Below, piece by piece: positions 57,680 through 64,000 of a DNA stretch of 64,000 nt. Each line of letters opens with the position of its first letter. The stretch's first letter is position 1. The notes beneath the pieces were generated by a model. The model made no database searches and had not been told where the DNA came from. It worked only from the letters and a program-made list of their open reading frames with translations. The position numbers and the translations under genes are program-made. Origin of the DNA: Hermatobates lingyangjiaoensis (taxonomy: Eukaryota; Arthropoda; Insecta; Hemiptera; Hermatobatidae); assembly GCA_026182355.1 (NCBI GenBank), contig JAPFBL010000372.1:236001-300000 (forward strand), written 5' to 3'.

Positions 57680-59270
57680 GTAATTTAGAGTAGGGATCTT
57701 AAACAACTAGGACCTGACCGACTGCGTGAATGAATCGAAGGCTAGAGTGGGTATTGAATCCCGGACCTGCCAGTGAAGAAGCGAGCACGTTGCCACTGGG
57801 CTACTCTGGTCCACATCATATATTTAATACTATCAATCGAAGACCAGAGTGGGTATTGAATCCCGACAGTGAAGAAGCGAGCACGTTGCCACTGGGCTAC
57901 CCTGGTCCATATCATATATTTAATACTATAAATTGAAGACCAGAGTGGGTATTGAATCCCGACAGTGAAGAAGCGAGCACGTTGCCACTGAGCTACCCTG
58001 GTCCACATCATATATCTAATAGTATGAATCGAGGGCAAGAGTGGGTATTGAATCCCGGACCTGCCAGTGAAGAAGCGAGCACGTTGCCACTGGGCTACCC
58101 TGGTCCACATCATATATCTAATACTATGAATCGAAGGCCAGAGTGGGTATTGAACCCCGACAGTGAAGAAGCGAGCACGTTGCCACTGGGCTACCCTGGT
58201 CCACATCATATATCTAATACTATGAAACGAAGGCCAGAGTGGATATTGAATCCCGGCAGTGAAGAAGCGAGCACTTTGCCACTGGGCTACCCTGGTCCAC
58301 ATCATATATTTAATACTATGAATCGAAGGCCAGAGTGGGTATTGAACCCCGACAGTGAAGAAGCGAGCACGTTGCCACTGGGCTACCCTGGTCCATATCA
58401 TATATTTAATACTATAAATCGAAGGCCAGAGTGGATATTGAATCCCGACAGTGAAGAAGCGAGCACGTTGCCACTGGGCTACCCTGGTCCACATCATATA
58501 TCTAATACTATGAAACGAAGGCCAGAGTGGATATTGAATCCCGACAGTGAAGAAGCGAGCACGTTGCCACTGGGCTACCCTGGTCCACATCATATATCTA
58601 ATACTATGAAACGAAGGCCAGAGTGGATATTGAATCCCGGCAGTGAAGAAGCGAGCACTTTGCCACTGGGCTACCCTGGTCCACATCATATATTTAATAC
58701 TATGAATCGAAGGCCAGAGTGGGTATTGAACCCCTACAGTGAAGAAGCGAGCACGTTGCCACTGGGCTACCCTGGTCCATATCATATATTTAATACTATA
58801 AATCGAAGGCCAGAGTGGATATTGAATCCCGACAGTGAATAAGCGAGCACTTTGTCACTGGGCTACCCTGGTCCATATCATATATTTAATACTATTAATC
58901 GAAGGCCAGAGTGTGGGTATTGAATCCCGACAGTGAATAAGCGAGCACTTTGTCACTGGGCTACCCTGGTCCACATCATATATTTAATACTATGAATCGA
59001 AGGCCAGAGTGGGTATTGAACCCCGACAGTGAAGAAGCGAGCACGTTGCCACTGGGCTACCCTGGTCCATATCATATATTTAATACTATAAATCGAAGGC
59101 CAGAGTGGATATTGAATCCCGACAGTGAAGAAGCGAGCACTTTACCACTGGGCTACCCTGGTCCACATCATATATTTAATACTATTAATCGAAGGCCAGA
59201 GTGTGGGTATTGAATCCCGACAGTGAATAAGCGAGCACTTTGTCACTGGGCTACCCTGGTCCCCTTGAAC
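57680..59270 (-). repeat. Tandem array of 16 SINE tRNA heads (96-bp unit)
   Basis: GAAGAAGCGAGCAC or GAATAAGCGAGCAC recurs at 57775, 57871, 57967, 58069, 58165, 58261, 58357, 58453, 58549, 58645, 58741, 58837, 58935, 59031, 59127 and 59225. Each unit read on the minus strand has an A-box TAGCCCAGTGG and a B-box-like GGATTCAATACC. Fourteen units lack six bases present just before the B box in the first and fourth units and in ordinary SINE copies. A SINE-body trace (TAGAGTAGGGATCTTAAAC) lies at 57688. Open frames of 296 and 347 codons on the two strands result from the 32-codon period and are not genes. Confidence 0.9.
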
Positions 59271-59797
59271 AACTCTGAACTGTACATGCCGAACAAAACA
59301 GAATTCTTAAAACTTACTATTAAAAAAAAAATGATTGTCCATTGATTATACAGTTCAGTGGACATAGGCCACTTTCCAGCTATATTTAAACATATTCAGT
59401 GAATTAGAAATGTCTGTAGGCATTAATGTGACATTCAAAAGGAAATAAGTGTTTGAATAAACCGTCAAACAGTAGTTCGTATGTAGCCATTTCCTCATAT
59501 ATTTTCCATGATTTCACTCTTTCCAACTATTCTTTCCGTTAGACTTTTATAAAAACGAAGTGATAATACTAAACAAGCAAAAACTAGCCTACTAAATACC
59601 AATTAAATCTGGGATAAGAGCATTTGTGTTATGTTAATCAAACGAACTGTGTTGGAATGTTCCAACTTTGTCCAGGCTTTTACATAAATCAATTATATCA
59701 TTGTATTATATCATCTTTGTAATATTTATCGGTATACTTTGATGATATAAAGTAGTTTATTTCAGTTTAAATTAATGTAAAAATAGTAAATTCTAAT
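59271..59797. other. Unannotated AT-rich spacer
   Basis: No features recognised. Confidence 0.4.
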
Positions 59798-59811
59798 ATA
59801 TATATATATAT

Positions 59812-60350
59812 GTGTGTTCTTTAATCGGGGTTCGGTCAATTTTCCAGGATAAAAAATCAAACTCTCGTTGCCAACGTTTCGGTTTTATTTAAAACCTTTT
59901 TCATAGGCCTACAAACAAAGGATAATAAGAAATCACATATCAACATCAAACATATACACAATATGAAAATGGATTGTTACAACTCATGAATATTACAAGC
60001 AGAAATATTTCAGAGATACATAAAACAATATTACTTACAGAAGTAAGAATTTTTTAACTAAGAAAATGAAATTTACATTATTTCATTTTCTTAGTTAAAA
60101 AATTCTTACTTCTGTAAGTAATATTGTTTTATGTATCTCTGAAATATTTCTGCTTGTAATATTCATGAGTTGTAACAATCCATTTTCATATTGTGTATAT
60201 GTTTGATGTTGATATGTGATTTCTTATTATCCTTTGTTTGTAGGCCTATGAAAAAGATTTTAAATAAAACCGAAACGTTGGCAACGAGAGTTTGATTTTT
60301 TATCCTGGAAAATTGACCGAACCCCGATTAAAGAACACACCTATTCTATC
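59812..60350. mobile_element. PLE-derived near-perfect palindrome, family W, the largest in the window
   Basis: Arms of about 265 bp meet at about 60078 with essentially no loop. Cores at about 59869-59910 (-) and 60243-60283 (+), with stem II GGTTTT/AAAACC (one mismatch in the plus copy), GAAA and ACGT. The inner ~150 bp (ACAAACAAAGGATAATAAG...) is absent from the copy at 16137. Confidence 0.72.
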
Positions 60351-60376
60351 AAACGGTCGATATATTATTGAATCTG

Positions 60377-60377
<1 letters not shown>

Positions 60378-60437
<60 letters not shown>

Positions 60438-60450
60438 ATATATATATATC
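60378..60450. repeat. (TA)n microsatellite
   Basis: About 72 bp of TA with one interruption, between a family W and a family V element. Confidence 0.96.
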
Positions 60451-60484
60451 ATTAGTTGTGCAATACGTAATTGTGTGGTATTTA

Positions 60485-60640
60485 TTCATTCTGAGGTAAA
60501 ATGGATAAACAAACTAATGTCTCCACACAAATGAAGTTTTATTCAACAACAACAACGCGTTTCGAACACTTTGTGTTCATCATCAGGAAGACACTACAAT
60601 ACAAATTATATCTAATCAGTTACAATTTGTTATAATTTGT
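60485..60640 (-). mobile_element. PLE-derived fragment, family V, single arm
   Basis: TCTGAGGTAAAATGG border and a complete minus-strand core at 60551-60590 (CTGATGA, T, GAACAC/GTGTTC with loop AAA, GAAA, ACGCGT, U). Confidence 0.65.
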
Positions 60641-60754
60641 ATTACAAGTTGGGAAAATATAAATGATTCAGAGAGAATTGAAAAAAAAATAAAATAATAA
60701 ATAAGATGCAACAAAATATATCTGCTATATATATATATATATATATATATATAG

Positions 60755-61095
60755 CTATATATACTTTTTCGTTGGAAATACGATCCAAAACGGACAAATA
60801 TAGTTCAATATAGACAAAGAAACATAGAGAAATCAAAAGAACACACTTACAGTCTCTAATTTTCGGTTTGAACCGTCTTCAGGAGAGATAAGAGAGGGAA
60901 ACCATATTTTCTACCTTATGTCAGAAAATGTCTACCTTATTTTCTGTGACCGGGCGCGCATGCGGCAACACTGTTCGTCTCCAACCGTCTCTGAACCAGT
61001 GCGCTTGGTTTCCCTCTCTTATCTCTCCTGAAGACGGTTCAAACCGAAAATTAGAGACTGTAAGTGTGTTCTTTTGATTTCTCTATGTTTCTTTA
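60755..61095. mobile_element. PLE-derived inverted repeat, family S, best copy
   Basis: Arms begin at (TA)n (60726-60753) with CTTTTTCGTTGGAAATACG and meet around a GC-rich loop (GACCGGGCGCGCATGCGGC, about 60947). Cores 60853-60886 (-) and 61024-61057 (+): TCTC/GAGA helix I, CTGAAGA, C, GGTT/AACC, GAAA, AATT, A. Both copies keep every expected pair. Confidence 0.75.
61024..61057 (+). ncRNA. Hammerhead-like ribozyme motif, family S type copy
   Basis: Helix I TCTC (61024-61027) with GAGA (61054-61057). CTGAAGA 61028-61034, extra C 61035, stem II GGTT/AACC with loop CA, GAAA 61046-61049, AATT palindrome including the last A of GAAA, cleavage base A 61053. Core intact except for the inserted C after A9. 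The two-base loop is tight; GGT/ACC with loop TCAA is an alternative. Confidence 0.58.
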
Positions 61096-61105
61096 TATAT
61101 ATATA

Positions 61106-61460
61106 AAGATTTCACATAAACACGTGATTTAACAATCAATGATCAAACCACAATATGAAACGGGTAATCAAGACTAAGATCTTTCAACCATAACAAGCGG
61201 TCTTCGTCAGAGTCAGAAACCCAAGTTGGGCTTTTGACTCTGACGAAGACCGCTTGTTATGGTTGAAAGATCTTAGTCTTGATTACCCGTTTCATATTGT
61301 GGTTTGATCATTGATTGTTATTTCACGTGTTTATGTGGTCTTCGTCAGAGTCAAAAACCCAAGTTGGGCTTTTGACTCTGACGAAGACCGCTTGTTATGG
61401 TTGAAAGATCTTAGTCTTGTTTTCCCATTTCTTATTGTGGTTTGATCATTGATCTACTAT
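61106..61460. mobile_element. PLE-derived compound element, family P, three ribozyme cores
   Basis: A full hairpin (cores 61172-61214 minus and 61236-61278 plus) is followed directly by a second partial unit that repeats the inner part and the right arm (core 61374-61416 plus). All three keep helix I GACT/AGTC, CTGACGA, A, GACC/GGTT, GAAA, AGATCT and U. Confidence 0.72.
61236..61278 (+). ncRNA. Hammerhead-like ribozyme motif, family P type copy
   Basis: Helix I GACT (61236-61239) with AGTC (61275-61278), CTGACGA 61240-61246, extra A, stem II GACC/GGTT closing an 8-10-base loop, GAAA, palindromic AGATCT (six bases) and cleavage base T. Length 43. Identical layout in the copy at 61374-61416. 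Confidence 0.58.
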
Positions 61461-61509
61461 ATATATATAAATATTGATAAAAGTATCGACCGTGGAATAC
61501 AAACAAAAC

Positions 61510-61890
61510 TATAGTTTATCGGGACTCGGTCAGTTCTTGAGATTCAAATTAAACTCTCATTGTCAACGTTTCGGTTTTTATTTAAAATCTTTTTCATAGG
61601 CAGAAGTATAAATTTTGAAACAGAAAAACTAAGTATTACATTATAAATTATTTTACAATGAAAAATAGTATGTGGATTTTAACAACATTCTATTATTAGA
61701 CTACAGTTGTTGTTAACATCCACATTCTATTTTTCTTTGTAAAATAATTTGTATTGTAATACTTAGTTTTTCTGTTTCAAAATTTATACTTCTGCCTATG
61801 AAAAAGGTTTTAAATAAAAACCGAAACGTTAGCAATGAGAGTTTAATTTGAACCTGAAAAACTGACCGAGTCCCCTTAAACTACAGTTTT
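61510..61890. mobile_element. PLE-derived inverted repeat, family W, diverged
   Basis: Arms about 61525-61690 and 61700-61880. Cores at about 61559-61603 (-) and 61793-61836 (+): stem II GGTTTT/AAAACC, GAAA, ACGTT, preceded by GCCTATGAAAAA. Confidence 0.65.
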
Positions 61891-61899
61891 GTATATATA

Positions 61900-62049
61900 T
61901 GTATATATGCAGATGAATCACAATAAACACGTGATACAATCAATGAAAACAAACCACAAGGAAAAAGAAAATTGAAAGGCCTCAGAGCATTTTTTCTATC
62001 TGTTTTCTTTTTTTTCCTTGTGGTTTGTTTTCATATATATATATATATG
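61900..62049. mobile_element. Short hairpin between (TA)n tracts
   Basis: TGAAAACAAACCACAAGGAAAA and its inverse TTTTCCTTGTGGTTTGTTTTCA (about 61944-62034) form a small palindrome with a poor loop. It resembles family P borders (CAATAAACACGTGATAC) but has no core. Confidence 0.45.
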
Positions 62050-62353
62050 CACTTTAACACATAGAAAAGAACACAGAAAGATACTACAGAACTCACTTCG
62101 ATATTTCGACATCCGTCGTCATCGGGAAGAAGTGCGAAGTACTCGCGTTGAGAAGCAAACTGCTACTGGCCTCCAGAGTAACTCGTGGAACCACCGCAAT
62201 GTATATATATGTATATATATATTGAGAGGCAAACTGGAGTGGCAGTTTGCTTCTCAACGCGAGTACTTCGCACTTCTTCCCGATGACGACGGATGTCGAA
62301 ATATCGAAGTGAGTTCTGTAGTGTCTTTCTGTGTTCTTTCCTATGTGTTTAAG
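62050..62353. mobile_element. PLE-derived inverted repeat, family T
   Basis: Arms meet near 62199-62222 at an internal TA-rich stretch. Cores 62093-62129 (-) and 62276-62309 (+): helix I CTTC/GAAG, CCGATGA (U4 to C), C, GAC/GTC with loop GGAT, GAAA, TATC. The tail GTGTCTTTCTGTGTTC leads to (TA)n at 62354-62397. Confidence 0.68.
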
Positions 62354-62359
62354 TATATA

Positions 62360-62399
<40 letters not shown>

Positions 62400-62669
62400 A
62401 CAAAGCAAATAACACAAATATGGTCTACAGAACTCATTTCAATATTTGGACATTCTTGGATCTTTTACAAAGAATCTACAGGAATGCAAATACACGGAAA
62501 GCAGTTGTTATTAGGAGAACAGCTTTCCACCGACTACAGAGCTGCAAGACAGAAAAATCCATCAGAGTATGATGACACCCACAAAGATGAACTGCAAATT
62601 TATCAAATACAACAGATTCTAACAATAGTAAAAATTGACAAGTATGACTTTGCCACAACAACAAAATGA
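62400..62669 (+). CDS. Open frame of unknown nature
   Basis: After a (TA)n tract the plus strand stays open to a stop at 62667-62669 and reads, in part, HGKQLLLGEQLSTDY and DTHKDELQIYQIQQI. Composition looks more protein-like than neighbouring satellite frames (mixed charged and hydrophobic residues, few simple repeats), but I recognise no domain and no start other than one inside the TA tract. It could be a fragment of a transposon protein or an exon; it may also be chance. Confidence 0.25.
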   Translation, partial: TKQITQIWSTELISIFGHSWIFYKESTGMQIHGKQLLLGEQLSTDYRAARQKNPSEYDDTHKDELQIYQIQQILTIVKIDKYDFATTTK

Positions 62670-63134
62670 ATATATCACATAATATATGTGAAAAATGTTA
62701 CAAAATATATTTGTGGAAGATGTACACAAAAAAGATTTCTACTTTCATTTGCTTAAAATGTACAAATAATGGATAAATTATTTTTTGTTCTAAGTGAAGT
62801 AATTTTTTCATTGTTAATACTTACTAGTAACTTGTTTTATCACTCTAAATAATATAAAAAATAATAAAAATTAATTTTAAACATATTTCTTTACTATTAG
62901 TTATTTTTTCACAATGCAGTCATTTTGACTGCTTTGAAGCAGTATAGTTGTATACTAACTTTCAGTCTTTCTAGTGTTAAATAATATTCCATATTTTCGA
63001 GATTTTTTTTTTAGTATCCTTTTTTTGATAAGTATCTTTCTGAGAAGGCTTAATAACAACATTCTGCTAAACCTGAACCAATCTAATGGAAGTAACAAGC
63101 AGATAAGAGAGGTTTTATGTTTATCTATACAATG
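62670..63134. other. Unannotated AT-rich spacer
   Basis: No features recognised. Confidence 0.4.
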
Positions 63135-63315
63135 ATATTCAATGATCCAACCACAATATGAAAATGGGAAACAAGACTAAGATCTTTCAACCGTAACAAG
63201 CGCTCTTCGTCAGAGTCGAAAACCCAACTGAAACACTAGATGCAGAAACCCTCACCCTCCCCTCTTCACCCTACCCCTTATCAGATGTTTTCGACTCTGA
63301 CGAAGACCGCTGTTG
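63135..63315. mobile_element. PLE-derived hairpin, family P, right arm truncated
   Basis: Minus-strand core 63175-63217 (GACT/AGTC, CTGACGA, stem II with one mismatch, GAAA, AGATCT). The right arm stops after CTGACGAAGACCGC at about 63312. The inner block ACACTAGATGCAGAAAC links it to 54177-54470. Confidence 0.62.
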
Positions 63316-63465
63316 TCAGAATATTGTAGTAAATTTATGTTGTTTTTCTTCATTATGTTTTCTCAATGTGAATTCTATTAGGTCGTTTGAACAGTTTTCT
63401 ATAGTCATTTATATAAATAGAAAACTGAAATACATTGAACAAAGAATAGAACTAAGAAGATACTA

Positions 63466-63499
63466 AGATCGATATTTCGAAGACAGGTCGTCATCAAAG
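63466..63499 (-). ncRNA. Hammerhead-like motif, R-like, solitary
   Basis: Minus strand: TTGATGA, C, weak GA/TC stem II, GAAA, TATC, GATCTT. C3 is T and stem II is poor, so it is a worn copy. Confidence 0.4.
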
Positions 63500-63886
63500 C
63501 TAGATAGATGTGGTGTCAGACTTGAGCAGGTTGAACTTGAGCGTCAGCCTCAACCTGCAAGTCAGACATATTTTGTTTGAGGTTATTGTGACTGCAGGGG
63601 GTCATTACAGAGAGTGGTGAACTTAGAAAGATGTCCACCAGTCGTGATACAATATATTCTTTTTGTTTAAATAGTGAAAGTAAATCAAAAACAGAGACCA
63701 AATCTAACTATAATATTCGAAAGCTAACAAATGGTTTACAAATAATCAAATGGATTGATAATTGGTTGATTTCCAACGCCCACACTTATAAAGCTTTCAA
63801 CTTTGAGAGCTTTCTAGGGGCGGTTATTGTGACTCATTTATTATTTGGCACCCACTTTAGTAATGGGTCAACCACATTACCTACCT
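63500..63886. other. Unannotated spacer
   Basis: An 86-codon plus-strand frame (63631-63891) has no recognisable domain and runs into the SINE. Confidence 0.4.
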
Positions 63887-64000
63887 GTTGATTCTACATT
63901 GGGGCTCCCAATTTTTCCTAACTCAAATATATTTGGAGTAAGCATTTTTAACGAGTAACCTAATATCGTGCAGGCCGACGAGTTACGTCCTATCCGAGGG
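63887..64000 (-). mobile_element. tRNA-derived SINE, cut by the right window edge
   Basis: GATTCTACATTGGGGCTCCC, CTAACTCAAATATATTTGG and CGTGCAGGCC match the SINE body on the minus strand; the head would lie beyond the window. Confidence 0.75.

Noticed and set aside
57742..59213. Open frames of 347 codons (-) and 296 codons (+) as candidate repeat proteins
   Set aside because: Both come from a 96-bp (32-codon) tandem repeat of a SINE head that lacks stops in two opposing frames; units containing GAATAA or the 98-bp length break the frames.
57680..59270. CRISPR-like or tRNA gene cluster
   Set aside because: Units are adjacent with no unique spacers, the genome is eukaryotic, and the tRNA-like heads cannot fold a full tRNA with a clear anticodon arm; they match the SINE.

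Overview
This is a 64 kb piece of an AT-rich animal nuclear genome, almost entirely repetitive DNA. The single secure piece of host protein-coding sequence is a 123-bp exon (51614-51736, + strand) of the FERM domain of an ezrin/radixin/moesin protein. Its residues are closer to arthropod Moesin as I know it than to vertebrate ERM proteins. Together with a SINE whose tail is the arthropod-type telomere motif CCTAA, this suggests an arthropod. I lean towards a chelicerate such as a horseshoe crab, but cannot prove it. A compact cluster of KLF-, ETS- and CRE-type sites at 45604-45642 is the only promoter-like spot.

The dominant content is a swarm of short Penelope-like (PLE) derivatives. Most are inverted repeats of about 150-550 bp bracketed by (TA)n tracts. 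Each arm carries a compact motif of the form helix I / CTGANGA / one extra base / stem II hairpin / GAAA / a 4-6 bp palindrome / H / helix I', which is a type I hammerhead ribozyme layout. I count roughly 55-60 intact or worn copies in about ten families with different flanks (called P, Q, R, S, T, U, V, W/X, Y, Z here). Helix I, stem II and the stem III palindrome differ between families but usually stay self-complementary. Several copies also encode the N-terminal part of a PLE protein, usually ending at a motif LLPxYTNIY exactly where the (TA)n tract begins.

Layout. 0-8 kb: 40-bp tandem repeat at the left edge, GT/GA microsatellite, PLE pieces, and a diverged ~130-bp satellite (4.8-7.2 kb). 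9-15 kb: tRNA-derived SINEs and two abutting hAT elements sharing one target site. 14.9-18.6 kb: a dense PLE block and a 75-bp satellite, one monomer of which also lies in the loop of a PLE hairpin. 19-31 kb: TA-target MITEs, Tigger remnants, hAT, SINEs, and a Helitron with a decayed helicase. 32-45 kb: three copies of a G-rich-ended repeat, a Helitron, a MITE and more PLE hairpins. 45.6-54 kb: promoter-like spot, Tigger-like element, a tandem array made from the 3' end of a LINE ORF, the Moesin exon, Tigger, and a second near-identical Helitron. 54-64 kb: PLE hairpins, hAT elements, a 16-unit tandem array of SINE tRNA heads, then continuous PLE hairpins to the right edge.

There is no operon-like organisation. 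Apart from the Moesin exon the window reads as intron or intergenic sequence filled by nested transposons, several of which have seeded tandem satellites.
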